The notes beneath the pieces are model-generated. The model ran no database searches, was not told the origin of the DNA, and saw only the letters and a list, made by a program, of their open reading frames with translations. Positions 31,922 to 45,131 of a stretch of DNA of 64,000 nt are shown here, one piece after another. This DNA comes from Manihot esculenta (Eukaryota > Streptophyta > Magnoliopsida > Malpighiales > Euphorbiaceae). Position 1 is the stretch's first letter. Every line of letters starts with the position of its first letter. Location: NCBI RefSeq assembly GCF_001659605.2, contig NC_035164.2, positions 5,826,438 through 5,890,437 of the forward strand, written 5' to 3'. The position numbers and the translations under genes are program-made.

Positions 31922-33779
31922 AAATATTTATATTTTATGAGTGCCACTACAAATGAAATGTATAAACGTACAAACTTTGTATATAAATAATGTAATATTA
32001 AATAATATCATAAATAGATTAAAAATATGAAATAAACAAAAACACTTGAAAATAATTTTTATTTATTTATTAATCATACAAATGAATTGGAGCCATGAAT
32101 AGGTTTGCTCTAAAAATCCCAACATTTTGGTCTGCCAAGATTTTCTAAATCAAGCATTAATGTATAAAATTAATGAATGTATATAACAGTGTAAAAAATA
32201 TTAAATTATTTTTCTCGTTCTAAATTTATTTTTAAATTCTTATTAAAAATTAAATAAATTTAAAGGAAATCAAATAAATTAAGAAAAGCATCATTTATCC
32301 CCTTAAATTATGACAAATGAGAGTTTTATTTAGCTTTTAATGATAATTTAAAAATAAATTTAAATTGAAAAATAAAAATAATTTAAATCTAAATTTAGGC
32401 TTTTATCTGACTATAATATATAAAATAATTTTATTATAGCAATTGATTATGCTGAGTATTAAATAAATCTCATATTTAGTCTTTGTATATAATAAAGTTG
32501 TATAATAAAATTTTTGTAAGTATAGTAAAGTAGGGGTGATCATTCGATCGGTTCAATTTAAAACCGAACGGAACCAAATAAATTAAAAATTAAAATTTTT
32601 ATTATTTGTAAAATGCTAATCGAATTGATTTGAGTAAAAATTGAGAAATTAATTTAAATCGAATCGATCTGATTCGATTTGATTGATTAGACTTTTTAAT
32701 TTATATCTTAATTTTTAATATTCTAAAATTTAATTAAAATATTTTAATTTTGATTATAGTCTAATCTCTCTATATTACAAAAAATAATATATCATTATCG
32801 CTAATCAGTTCAGTTCGGTTTTACAAATTTATTTTTTATCAAAATTGAACCAAACTGAAATAATAAAAATTTTTTAAAATAAAAATTAAACCGAATCGAA
32901 AAAAATAAAAAATTGAATTAAAATTTTAAATTAATTCGATTGGATCGATTTTTTCAATTTGAATGTTGAACCTATAATTAATACCCTAAATTCATAAATC
33001 ACTACTAAAATCAACACTCATCTAATCTAATCTAACATATATAATCTAATTGATCTTAATTATTTAAAGAAATTCCAAACAAAAACATCCATATACTAAA
33101 TCATGATGATATACTTACAATAGCAATAAAACAATAACTTAAAACATGAAGCCCACCACTATAATTTAATGTGTCAGATTTGGTAATATGTTAGATTTCA
33201 AAATGTTAACATTCTATTTTGGAGAATAACTGTATCGAATTAAATTAAAATTGAAAGAGAACTGATAATATAGAAATCGAACTATATTAAATAAAATATA
33301 TTTAATTATTTGATTCTGATTTTGATATTTTAATAAAACTATACCGAACTAAAATCATAGGAATGAACTGATATCTATATATATATAAATAATTTATAGT
33401 GATATTATAATTTTAATATATAATTTTAATAATATATTTCATATATTATATAATTTCAATAAAATAATACATATAATTATAATATTATTTAATTATTAAA
33501 TATTTTTTACTATTTTATTTAGTAAATTTAATTAGTTGATTATAATTTATTTTATTTAAATAATTTATATATATATATAATAATAATATAAAATTATTAT
33601 ATTTTTAATTATAATTAATTATTAAATATTTATAATAGTATAAAATTTTAATTAATTTAATTAGTTAATTAAAGTTGATGTTATATATACACTACATCTA
33701 TGTTAATATAATATAAATTATTAAAATAATTATATATAAATCGATATATATTTATAAGTATTTGTTATTAGTAATTATA

Positions 33780-33831
<52 letters not shown>

Positions 33832-34890
33832 CTATATATTTTAGTCGCTACTTAATTATTAAAGGTTTTTAAGATATAATTTAATTAATTAATTTAATTT
33901 GTTAATCATACTTTATTTTATTTAATAGATTATAACTATTTTCATATTAGTAGAATATAAAATATTAAAATTAATTACATATATATACTAATAATAATTA
34001 TTATTACCCTTATATATAAATATATATGAAATTAATAAAATATAATTTGATAAAATTAAAAATAAAATAATTATAATTATTTAAAAAAAACTATTAAACG
34101 AAATTATATAATTTTTAATACTACAGAATTTTATCTAAAACTATATAGTTTAGCTATTAAAAAATAAAAAATAAATAAATTTATAATTCTAAATCTAAAA
34201 ATTTCTAAAGAGTTTACTTTAGATTTTAATTTTAATTCTAATTCTTATAAAAAAACTGTTTTAAAATCGAAACCGTATATCTCTAATCCGATCAACTCAA
34301 TTAAAAACGGTCAATAGTTAATTTATTTTAATATTAAATATATTAATTAGTATATTTTTTAATATTTGCTTTGAACACATTTATTCTTTACAGTATCAAA
34401 CTGCACAATTTTCATCTCAGACATCCCATCAACACCGACTACTACTCATATATTGATACGTAGTGGTGGAGAAAAAAAAAACATATCTTATAATTTATCA
34501 ATTTTTTAATTTAAGTTATGTAATTTATTTCAGTATTTATAATTTAATTTTATATTAAAAAATAACTTTTAATATCATATTATTAGCAATTAAAAAATAT
34601 TATTTTAATATAAAATTAAATAATAAACTCCTTAAATAAATGATAAATTTTAAAATAAAAAACTGATAAAAACGCATATCTTATTAGACTTTTTCCTAAC
34701 TTTTATTATTTCTCTTTCATCAATCTCTCCGATTTGAAGAGAAAATAATACAATCGAAGGAAAAAGCCACTATTAATCATGAAATTACAATTATAACCTT
34801 ATTAAGTTCTTGAAACTTGTGAGAACTTTCAAAAGGGTAAAATGGTAAAATTATACATCATTTTCGTTTTTTTTTTAAAGCAAAACTATT
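31922..34890. other. AT-rich intergenic DNA with simple repeats
   Basis: There is no convincing coding sequence. Features visible are a block rich in 'aaccgaa/ttcggtt' words with loosely inverted ends (about 32535-32975) and an (AT)n microsatellite (about 33785-33828). Poly-A and poly-T runs are frequent. The first block may be a degenerate foldback element. Confidence 0.6.
33785..33828. repeat. (AT)n microsatellite
   Basis: An uninterrupted run of about 22 AT dinucleotides within a wider AT-rich tract. Confidence 0.95.
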
Positions 34891-34894
34891 GGTG

Positions 34895-36010
34895 TATTAA
34901 TAAAATTTTATAAAATAAAGGGAGATGTAATCCCAAATAGAAAAACGATTATATTTAATAGATTCTCTAGTCAAATTATGAGCAGGTAGAGTGGCATAAC
35001 GACGAATCTATTTAACAGAAATATCAGTTTCTAAAGTCTAATAAAGATTTACAATCATTTAAAATCAAACCCAATTAAAAAATGTCTAAATATGGAGACC
35101 GAAAAACTTGAATCACCTGCAAATAATCTATAAGAATGCAGCTATTAAAAGGCAAAAATTCCGTCGAAAAGAGCAAATAGTGACGGAGAGCTAAAGTTTC
35201 AACAATTACCGGCGTACCATTATCTTTTGAAAAACCAGAAACATCACCTTGAAATATACTCTCAGAGTTTTCCATAACAAAACCGTAGCAAATAAAATCT
35301 TAAACTTGAAACAAATTCCCATCAACTTGACAAAACCAACTGAAATTGTCAAAACTTGATATAAATCCCAGCGAGCAGAATTGTCGAAATCACGTAGTTA
35401 CAGACTTGTCGGTCTCTGGTTCCGACGAACAGGTGCTCTGAGGAAATCACATCAACTAAACTTGATATCTTCTTTCTTCAATTTCAGCCGCAAGTCACAG
35501 AAAGCCTCCATATGACCCAGTTTTCCACATAGATAATAAAAAATAGTTAGCTTTTCATATTAAAACTTCACAATAAACACAGTATCATCATCTCCAACAA
35601 ACTTTTTTTGCCATTTCAAAGGTTACCGAATGTCCAAACAAACTTTAACTCTTATAGGGCTCGGTGACATAGCTTGTATCTCCTTCCAAACAAGCAGAGA
35701 TTGTACAACCAAGTGTCCACATTCCCTATATCTTTAAAATCAACATTATTAAAAAATCAAAATAAATATCTTTTTACCTCTAATTTCATAATAAATAAAC
35801 CCTTTAAATGATGACATGAATCTGACAAAAAGGTCTGCATATTCTGAAAATTGATTGGATTATATGTGAGAAATATTCCCATAATACATAAATCATAAGT
35901 TACGATCGAAATATCCTTGGAACTCTTAATAAGGATAATAACATATTCTTATTTATCGATAGTCAATTGATACGGATTGCCTTTCATGGTAAAAGGAAAA
36001 GAAGAAATTA
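34895..36010 (-). pseudogene. LINE-like remnant: DUF4283/zinc knuckle and RNase H pieces
   Basis: Minus-strand frames, badly broken, give three pieces in order. The first is a DUF4283-like stretch (NMQTFLSDSCHHLKGLFIM, near 35800). The second is a zinc knuckle reading YLCGKLGHMEAFC (near 35520). The third is an RNase H-like end (MENSESIFQGDVSGFSKDNG, TPVIVETLALRHYLL, FNSCILIDYLQVIQVF, then IRRYATLPAHNLTRESI, 35275-34900). These pieces match plant non-LTR element proteins from memory. The reverse transcriptase and endonuclease that would normally lie between are gone. It is dead. Confidence 0.55.
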
Positions 36011-37933
36011 AGTTTAAAGTATATGAAAATACGAGAGTATCGAGTCACAAAAAAATAACAGAGGAAAACTTGCGTCGAAAGTCATATAAAGCGGCTAGTA
36101 CTATACATCATTTTATTTCCACTCTATTTTCCTCTCTTTTCAAATAAGGTAAAATATTTTTTATTTTATTTTCTTTATTTTGCTTTCATTCAAACTTAAA
36201 AAGAAAACAATATAGAAGATAAATTATAATTTTATTTTACTTTCTTATTATTTTTCCTCCCTTGTATGTTAACCAAACAAGATTGTAAAAGATTTCTTTT
36301 TTTTTTATTCTCTTCGCTAAAAAGTAAAAAGCTCCATCTCCCATTCCAATTTCCTCTGCCTGTTTTTGAAGCAGTCGTCTAATTGGGTCCACACCCAAAA
36401 TCTAGCTATCTACCACATGCATGGTCTCGTGGATCATGGCCAAGAAAATTAAAAAAATAAAATAAATGAATAAAAAAAAGTAAAAACAAAAAATAATAAA
36501 TAAAAAGAAGAGAAGACATCACAACTGGTTGTCTATCTTGGAGATGTGACACTTTTTTCTGGTAGCCGACACGCCATTACCCTGTTCCTAACACCCCCCA
36601 CTGCTCTCCACATGCACCCATTTGCATTTCCATACAGATTGCAGTGTGGCTCATTGATTTAATTTATGTAAAAAGTTAATATTTTATAATCAAACAGTAA
36701 AGCGTTCTCTTTTTTTTTTTTTCAAATTTGTTAGTTTTAATTCTCTGTTGAGATTCCTGTCCAGTTCCTACTATAAAGCGTTCAGGAGATCCTTTTGCTT
36801 CTTTCTTGTCCAACCTGAAACTTTTGTTTTCTTTTTTCTTTCTTTCACTCTTTTACAATTGTGCAGTGAATATGGGCTCTGTTTAATTTAATCCAAGCAA
36901 GCTCAAGTGGGTCAGGTTCTCTTTTTTCTACACTGGAAGAAAGTACTCGTTTTAAATCGTTGCATGTGTGATCTATGGGTCTGTGTCACTGACTCACAAT
37001 CTCTCATCCTCTATGGATTGTGTTATATCAATCATGGAAATAAGCCTGGCATCAATTATTCCCTTTTAACTTTTTCTCTGTTTCCTGCTAGTTTTCAGCT
37101 CCAATATGATCTCATATCAATATCATTTTCCCATATTACAACCATTTTTATCAAATTCTTGTTCGTGTTTTCCCTTTCTTATCTACTTTTCATTAAAAAA
37201 GTTTCCTTTTCTAACCAATTTGGATTAGCCTTCTCTCTTTTGCCTCTACAATAAAAACCCAACTAAATTTTTTCCCTAAATTTGTTTTCTTTCTAGTTTT
37301 GCGTTTTGCAAAGAAATTGCTTTATATTTGTTTTTTATTTATTGTTTTCTTTGCATTAAATGTCAAATGCTATTATCAGTTACAGACTTTTAGTCATTTT
37401 CTCTTATGGGTTGTTGAGTATTTAGGAATTAGTACAATTCACTTGTTCTTGTTCAAGCTGCTCACCATTATTACTACCATATTATTGGAACCTTTTATTT
37501 ACATTCTGGGTTGTGTTTATATGATTAATTTATTTTGGATTCTTGGGTTGGTATAGTTGATTATTGCATATTCTCGATTTCTTAGCAGATATTGTTTGTG
37601 CTGTTTTTTGTCGCTTTTCATTAAATTTAATCAATAATATTAGTTTCATAAGCTTAAACATCTTCCCAATCTGAATCTTGAGATTTCCACTTCTCTCTCT
37701 TTTGAATTTTGTGGAGATTTTACCCTTTCTTGGGTAAAATACATCATCTGGGTCTAAAGTGCAATCTTTTCTTTCCTTCTCTCCTGTTGAAATCCAAATC
37801 TTTGATTCCCTGGTTTCAATCTGGGTATTGCCAAACACATTTCTTTTGGACTATTTCACCATTTTTTCTACTATTTATATATCAGACTCTACTGGGTAAA
37901 TCAGACTCATGCAAATTGAAGGTCTCTTGAGAA
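36011..37933 (+). promoter_or_regulatory. Upstream region and 5' leader of the DUF936 gene
   Basis: The sequence has no coding signal. A TATA-like TACTATAAAGC at about 36770-36780 is followed by a long pyrimidine-rich stretch up to the ATG at 37934, consistent with a long leader that may contain an intron. I cannot place the transcription start. Short frames of up to 115 codons in this stretch lack any recognisable domain. Confidence 0.4.
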
Positions 37934-40900
37934 ATGGGCAATCTTGTTCCTGGAGTGCTACTCAAACTTTTGCAACACATGAATACAGATGTAAAAGTAG
38001 CTGGTGAGCACAGGTCATCGTTATTGCAGGTGGTGAGCATTGTGCCTGCACTAGCAGGAGGGGAGCTATTTCCTAACAAAGGGTTTTATCTCAAGGTTTC
38101 AGATTCATCTCATGCTACTTATGTATCTTTACCTGATGAGCATGATGATCTAATTCTTAGTGATAAGATCCAACTGGGTCAATTTATTCATGTTGAAAAG
38201 CTTGAATCAGCCTCTCCAGTCCCCATTATTAGAGGTGTTAGGCCAGTTCCTGGGAGGCACCCTTGTGTAGGGAGCCCAGAAGATATAGCAGCAACTCGCT
38301 CTCTTGGATTCCTCAATAATAATAAAGGTAATCATAATTCAAGTTCAGGTTCAAAACATTTAGAGAAAGTGAATTCACCTAGGAAAGGGTTTTTTGGAAG
38401 TAGTAATGTAGGAGAGAAAGAGAAAACAGGGGAAGTTAGACTGAATGGCAAAGCTAATAAGGAGGATTTATCAGATAGGAAAAAAGCTTCTTTGAGCAGG
38501 ACAAAGTCTCAATTGTCGAAACCTATAGGGAATTTAGATTTGAAGAAGGAAACTTTGGCGAAATCAAAATCTTCAAGCTCAAGGTCTATTCCTTCCTCTC
38601 CAACAAGTTGTTATTCGCTGCCTACTTCATTTGAGAAATTTTCTAATGGGATTAAGCAGCAAGCAAAGGTTAAGGGGTTGGAGAAGGGATTAAATAAGTT
38701 GGGAGCAATGGAAAAGTCGAGTTCTGTTCGCAGTGCGAGTCCGACTGTAAAGAGGGTACCAGTTATCAAGAATATTGTTCAGGGGATTGAGCTTGGGGCC
38801 AAAGCTTTAAGGAAGAGTTGGGAAGGGAATGTGGAGATGAAGCACAGGGAGAGTTCAAAATTAAGGGCTGCCAAACACGATCCAAAGCCTGAAGCTCGGA
38901 GTATTTCTGTAAGTATAACCATTTATGGATTTTGACATTTGGTAGAAGATGATTTGGTTGAAATGCACTTGAAGTAGTTTGCTCAGTTACATATAAACTA
39001 TGTCATAATTTTGGCCTGTGGGTTGGTTTAGCCTGATCTTATTCTATAATCTATATTAATCATTGGGTTTCAGTCTTCCCCATTGTTCCTCGATTGGATT
39101 TGGTGATACATTCATGATTTTGTTCTATAAGTTGTTACTTTATCTAATCATTGTGATCTATCTATGTTATTAGGGTCCCCAAAAGTCTTGAATATCTTTT
39201 TTCTGTTTCTTTGATTCTTTAGTTCAGTTTTCTTGGACATTTCCCAATAAACATCTAATCAAAATGTATTTGGCAGGCTCCTAGAAAAAGCATGTCAACT
39301 GATAGGTTGGCATCTAAAGAGGACAATAAGATCCAACTATCAGCCAAATCCTCTAAAGAGGAGAATAGAAATCCGATATCTACAAAGAAAGTTACTGCAA
39401 ATGGAAATTTGGATGATCAAGAGAAGTCAAATAAGCTAAGAGCATCTATTGGAAAGAAACCATCAGGAGATAATAATGGATTTCCAGGAAACTTGGTTAA
39501 GGTTTCAATAAATAGCAGGAAATTGACTGATGGAAGTGTTTCATGGAGTTCACTCCCTTCTTCTGTTGCTAAGCTCGGAAAGGTAAAAGCTCTGTGATGT
39601 AGGCGATCTTGATAAATTCTTGATCTTTGTTTTATCTTTGGGGTCGGTGGTGGAGACGAAATTATGGATTTAACAAGTCTTTTTTTCCTTTTCTTTTCAG
39701 CTTGTTTGAGTATTCAATTATTCTTTAATCTCAATCATTTAGTTCCATGGAACTATTCTCTAAGATAAGATGGAAGTACAGAGAGTGCATAATTTAGCAA
39801 TATTTGATGAAATAGCTAGCTAGAATGAGAATCATAGATATAAGGTTAATTTCCATGTATCTGGGGATAACTACTCTTTGTTTGCAAGCATCATGCTTTT
39901 GGCTGTTTAGTATTTTCTTAGGAGCATGATCTAGAAATCAGTGTCTCAAATTAATACTAGAAAATGATCCCCTGTAATGGAATATTCCTTCTACATTAGC
40001 AGGTAGCTTTTAGGCAGTCAATAATTTTTCCATGTTCTGTTAGCTGGGAAAAAGGAGTTCCCGTTGGCAGTCTGAACTGTTTCTACGTTAATTATTTTGG
40101 TTGTCAAGAGCCAATTCTCGTATTTTCATGTGCGCTTTATTTGTAAATAGTTCAGTCATTTGGTTCTCTGGTCTTCTGTAACATATCTCAAGTTCCATGC
40201 CTTCCATTTTCTCACTTTTGTTTACATATTTATTATTTCAGGAAGTCATGAAGCATAGAGATGCTGCACAGACAGCAGCAATAGAAGCAATTCAAGAGGC
40301 ATCTGCTGCGGAGAGTGTACTTAAATGTCTAAGGTAATGTTACCATAATCAATAGATAAGTACAGTCAATATGTAGAAGTTTATCATGTTTGTTTGAACT
40401 ATAGTTCTGATTTACAAGGTAATTTGTAGTTGGAGTTTCAGTGTTTCATATGGTTTTTATAGTGTTTCTCGAATTAGAATATGTGTCCTGTAGGGTTCAT
40501 CTCGCTAGAATTTATAGGACATGATTGGTGGAATTAGCGTCCAGAGCATATAGAATAAGGTCAGAACCATTAGTAGTTCTATTAGGTTAACGTTGTTAGT
40601 TTCTCAGCTATTTTAAATTTTTAATATAGCTTCCAATTTGATGAGTTTCAATTCAAGTGCAGTGTCAAAAGTAACAATATCCTAGTTTATTGAGATGCTT
40701 TGATTGTTTGAGCATATATATCATTTTTAGGTTAAATTGAAGCATATGTGTTTTCTAGGTCTTAAGAGAGAAAAAAAAAAAAACTGCAAATGGAACTGTT
40801 TTTGGCAGTTGAACTGAGAACAGTGATATCTTCCAAGCTATAGAAAAGTGAAAGCATTTTCATATTTCTATATCCTTTGTTAGTCCTGGCCATGGGCTGG

Positions 40901-43900
40901 TTCCGGTACACTGCAGGGTTTGGCCAGTTCATTTTTTTTATCCCGTTTGAGTCAATCCAACTATTGAATTTTTTTGCAAAATTTCATTTTTTTCTAAAAA
41001 AAAAAAAAAAAAGAGGGAAAATGCCAGTTTGAATCAGACCACAACCGACCAGTCCACTTCCAGTTCAAGGGTGGGAAGGAAACTGTTTCAGTCTCAGTTC
41101 AGGACTGTGAGGCTCTGTTCTGGTTCCAATCACAGGTTAGACCAGGTTGATTCCGGGCCCGAACCAGACTGGCTGTCTGATCTTCACTACAACACTTGCC
41201 TGCAAAATTGTTCAAAAATTTATGTATATGATGAGCTGTTTTTCCTATCAAATGATATTATTATACAAGAGATCTCTAATAGTTTAGCTTTTCCTACAGT
41301 AATTCACATGGATTTGCTTGTACTTGAGGATCCTAGGTACATAGTTTGAAAAAACTAAATGTGAAATCCTGATTAAATATTTATAGTTTGAAATTGTGAT
41401 CTTGTGTTTTTCTCAATGCCATTTAGCAAGCCATCCCATGGTTACAGGATTCTCTCAACCCTCCTACCAACTGCATTCCAAATACTTCCTACTGAAATGC
41501 GATTTGCATCCCAAATCATTGGAAGACGCGATATGGGTCACCAAAATAGATGTTCCAACAAGAAACAAAAAGGTGGAAGGGCTATAACAAAGGAAAAATA
41601 AAAAGAAGAAAATACATTCTAAAAGATTTTAAGTAAGATACAGATAGTAGATTTAAATGCTAGTGGAATAGGTGGCAATATTAACTTGATAGTATAAATT
41701 ACTATAATATTTTTAGAAAATATAAATATTATCAATTATTAGTCATATATTTAATTATGTGAACATTATATTATATTGCATAAACATAATTTACATGCCC
41801 CAAATTATATTGGCACATCAACTAAAAGTACAACTAATCGAATTAACGTATCTATTAAGCCTACCCCCATGTATCCTATATTTTATTCTTTGACATACCG
41901 GATACCACATACCCTTGCCATGACTTGAGAGTACCATGATTTAGGTAACTATGAGCCATCCATCAATTTGCTATATGGGACCACAATTCGTAGAAAGCAA
42001 ATAGTTAAGAAGCTAACTAAATATATAATATCTATTCACTATGATTTAACATCATAATCAATTACAATCCAAAAAATTCTCTTAAAATGTAATACTCTTC
42101 CTAGGATAAAGGACAATGCTTATTTCATGTAGGCCCACATTTTCTTGGGCTTTTGCAGTTAGTTTTTTTGAAATGGAATATTTTGTCTGCTTCAGTGTTT
42201 AGGTTCTTTACATAATTGACCATGAATCGATACCATGCATTCTTGAAAACAGAATTAAAATATCAGGGACATCCCTTGCATAATTCGAATGGTCTGGAGT
42301 ACACAATAGCTTAATGATAGGATTTTTGTATACTTCATCAAAATATATATATATATATATAAAATAGTTTTCATGGCATATGCTGTAAATGTGGAGTGCT
42401 AATAATTTTTGGTTGCACATACTATTGTTTATCTTTTCTAGTTTCATTCTTTTTTAAAAAAATGCTTTTTTATTTTTTTACCCGTTCTAATTCTTTGTGA
42501 TTCTACCCTCTCTTCTGCTGTCCATTGACAGCAGAAATGTATAGGTGAGTGCTTTCTTTATGCTTTATTTTTGCATAATTGCACTAGAATTGTTGTATAC
42601 AAGTACTTAAAAGAATGTTGATTATGCACTCACAGGCTTAGTCCGATGGTAAGTTCATCTGAGTAAATCTGAGGGGTCTCAGGATCTACTCCCCCCAATC
42701 CCCAATTCCCAGTTCAAAAAAAAAAAGAATGTTGATTATGAAGTGTTTCATCCATAATTTGCAACTACTCCCATAAGATTTTTCCTGTTCCATCTATTTG
42801 TGTAAATCTATATGTGGTTCAAGTATTTGAATATATAATATTGCAGAAATATACTAGCATATAGTTGTTGCTTTGCTAAAGATATTTCTATGGATGTGTT
42901 AAAGGCAGTGTTCTCCTCCTCCCCTTCTCTCCCGCACCCTAAAATACATCAACAAATTCTCCTCCTCCCCTGCACGCTAAAATGCAATAATAGATTATGG
43001 TACTTTGTTCAGTTCGTGACTTAGTTGTCCCAGAACTATCTCCTTGTTTTGTTTCTCTGTTAGGATTTAGGATACCTAACAGACAGAATGCTAGAAGAAG
43101 AATAAAGAGAGGTAGGAAGAGATAAGAATAGAGAATAGGGAGAGGGAGGTAAAGAGAGAATGGAGAGAGAAGAGAGAGAGAGAAATACTGTTTCTGATAA
43201 TTCTTGTATAATCTCGTGGAAGACTCTTCTCAGCACATATAGCAGCTGGAATTAACTGCTCACAACAGAATAACTGCCCAAACAACCTTTGCCGCCAAGG
43301 CACTTGTTAGGGCAACCAAAATTCCTTTGGTTGAATTTTGAAATATGAAAGTAAGGAATAATTTTCCTTCTAGAGTCTGATGCTATTGTTGAATGTCTAA
43401 ATGAAATGAGAAGATCATAAAATGAGTGAAGCTGTGGTTTTCAAACTGATTGCTGAGCAATCACAAAAATGTCTTGTCCACCTAGATAGAGATGGACAAT
43501 GGTGCCTAACTCGACATCATGGACGACTATCACAGCTACAGTTATTTTTCATAATGAAACCATGATACTGAACATATGTGGTTGAGTTATGTTTGTCATT
43601 TCATTTGCTTGTAAAGAACCATACGTTGTGCAAATTTCATAATCCCTATGTTTTGGAGAGGAAAGTGGGAGAAAGGAAAATTTAGCATCATTCACTGAAC
43701 ATTTGCTTTGTATAAACTTATTGGAGGAGGAGGGTTCAAATTTACTGTAGCAATGGAAAGGAAGTGTTGGAGTGTGGAGTCCCTAGATATCCTAAAAGGA
43801 CTGTAGTTCAAGAAGAAAGAGGGAATTCATTTAACTAATACCACTGTTTTAGCAATATGGGAAGTTTGTGCGACCAATTCCAATTCAGCAATGTTAGGCG

Positions 43901-45131
43901 ATGGCATGGAAGTGAAGTTTTCTCACTTCGTGTATGACAGATTCACCATGGAAGGAAACAAAGCGAGTTAAATTTGGTTGTAGTGTCAACTATTAAGGGA
44001 TTTCTCAACCTAAAAGTTCTAATTTGTATCTCTAGTTCTATCCCTTAGGACAAAATTTTAGTAAACTTGAACGTGTGGACAAGTATAAGACCATCTCTAT
44101 GCTGAAATTTAATCGATAAGAATGAGGATCTTTTCTGATGTTTGCATTTGAGAACTAATGTATTTCTGAAGGTCATCTTATTTTATGTTTCTCTGTACAA
44201 TATATGCATCATTTTCTCAATATATCTACAATTTGGTTAAAGTTTTATGTCTTGATTCTTTTTTCTTCCTTTTTGCAGCATATACTCTGAGCTAACCTCC
44301 TCTGCTAAAGAAGATAACCCACAACCTGCTGTGGAGCAGTTCTTGACCCTCCATGCAAGCTTGAAAAATGCTCGCACAATAGCCGATTCTCTGTCTAAAA
44401 ATATTACAGTTGATTCATCTCCAGATCCTGATGACAACCCATCAGAAGAACTACTAAAGATCACATCAGAGAAACGCAAATGTGCAGCCTCTTGGTTTCA
44501 AGCTGCATTGGCCACCAATCTGTCATCTTTTTCTGTATTTACAAAAGGAACAACTTCAGCTCCCACGCAAGGCCAAAAGACTACCGCTAGTAATCAACCT
44601 GTTTTAGTCCTTGAAAATTCTTCGAAGAATCCATCAACAAAAACTCAAGGGAAAACCCGTCCATCTGTTGGCTCCAAGCTTGTAGCCACAGGAGCTTTTC
44701 GCAAATCAGGGGATAATTCTGCCGTCAGTCAGAAGATGCCGCACCAACCTCCACCTGAGTGGACCAGAGGAAGCGGCCTTGACGAGGCCGTGGACTTGGC
44801 TGAAATGTTGCAAATGGAATCCCAGGATTGGTTCCTGGGATTTGTGGATAGATTCTTGGATCCCGACGTGGATTCCTCAACTTTGTCAGATAATAGTCAA
44901 ATAGCAGGCATGTTGACTCAGCTGAAGAGTGTGAATGACTGGTTAGATGGGATGGGTTCAAACAAGGATGAAGGAGAAACACCCCATGTTTCATCAGAGA
45001 CAGTGGACAGACTTAGGAAGAAGATTTACGAATATCTTCTTACACACGTTGAATCTGCTGCTGCTGCACTAGGCGGTGGATCACAATCATCATCAAGGCT
45101 CGACAACACAGACGCAAAAACGAAAAGGTAA
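37934..45131 (+). CDS. DUF936 family protein, four exons, 741 aa
   Basis: Exons are 37934-38908, 39277-39582, 40242-40333 and 44279-45131, all with GT-AG borders and compatible phases (2,226 nt with stop). The conserved DUF936 N-terminus ([20 protein letters not shown], then [20 protein letters not shown] and [20 protein letters not shown]) fills about residues 1-125. A long Ser/Lys-rich, probably disordered middle follows. Exon 3 encodes an Ala/Glu-rich helix ([20 protein letters not shown]). Exon 4 holds the conserved C-terminal domain ([56 protein letters not shown]). There are no stops or frameshifts, and length is typical of the family. The family is plant-specific and its biochemical role is, as far as I know, unestablished. 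Confidence 0.93.
40880..41180. repeat. Foldback-like 'ggttcc/ggaacc' repeat in intron 3
   Basis: The two ends (ctggccatgggctggttccgg and its loose inverse near 41130-41175, gattccgggcccgaacc) are partly inverted around a poly-A stretch. It resembles the degenerate MITE-like repeats common in plant introns. The terminal duplication was not found. Confidence 0.3.
42627..42722 (+). mobile_element. SINE insertion in intron 3
   Basis: A body of about 96 bp begins cactcacaggcttagtccga and ends in an A-run. It is flanked by an 18-bp direct repeat (aaaagaatgttgattatg at 42609-42626 and 42723-42740). A GGCTTAGTCCGATGG segment resembles a tRNA-type A box. A B box is not clear. The long duplication and A-tail show target-primed retrotransposition. 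Confidence 0.8.
43058..43309 (-). repeat. LTR-like fragment in intron 3
   Basis: Read on the minus strand, this resembles an LTR end: a 'cgagattatacaagaattatc' segment, a long CT-rich tract, then a terminus ...GGTATCCTAAATCCTAACA. The terminus forms an 8-bp inverted repeat (CTGTTAGG/CCTAACAG at 43057-43082). The other end near 43309 and a target duplication are not established. Confidence 0.4.

Larger units (their letters stand above)
40334..44278 (+). other. Intron 3 of the DUF936 gene, enlarged by repeats
   Basis: A 3,945-nt intron (AAG|GTAATG ... TTTTTGCAG|C) against 368 and 659 nt for introns 1 and 2. It contains a SINE with target duplication, an LTR-like fragment, a GC-richer foldback-like block and an (AT)n run (about 42345-42361). 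No other gene is seen in it. Confidence 0.85.

Noticed and set aside
36907..37838. Hydrophobic small frames upstream of the DUF936 gene
   Set aside because: They come from the T-rich leader and promoter region. No conserved motif or consistent start is seen, and they overlap in competing frames.
42627..42722. A tRNA gene, suggested by an A-box-like segment
   Set aside because: No cloverleaf or B box is recognisable. The flanking 18-bp duplication and A-tail show a SINE instead.
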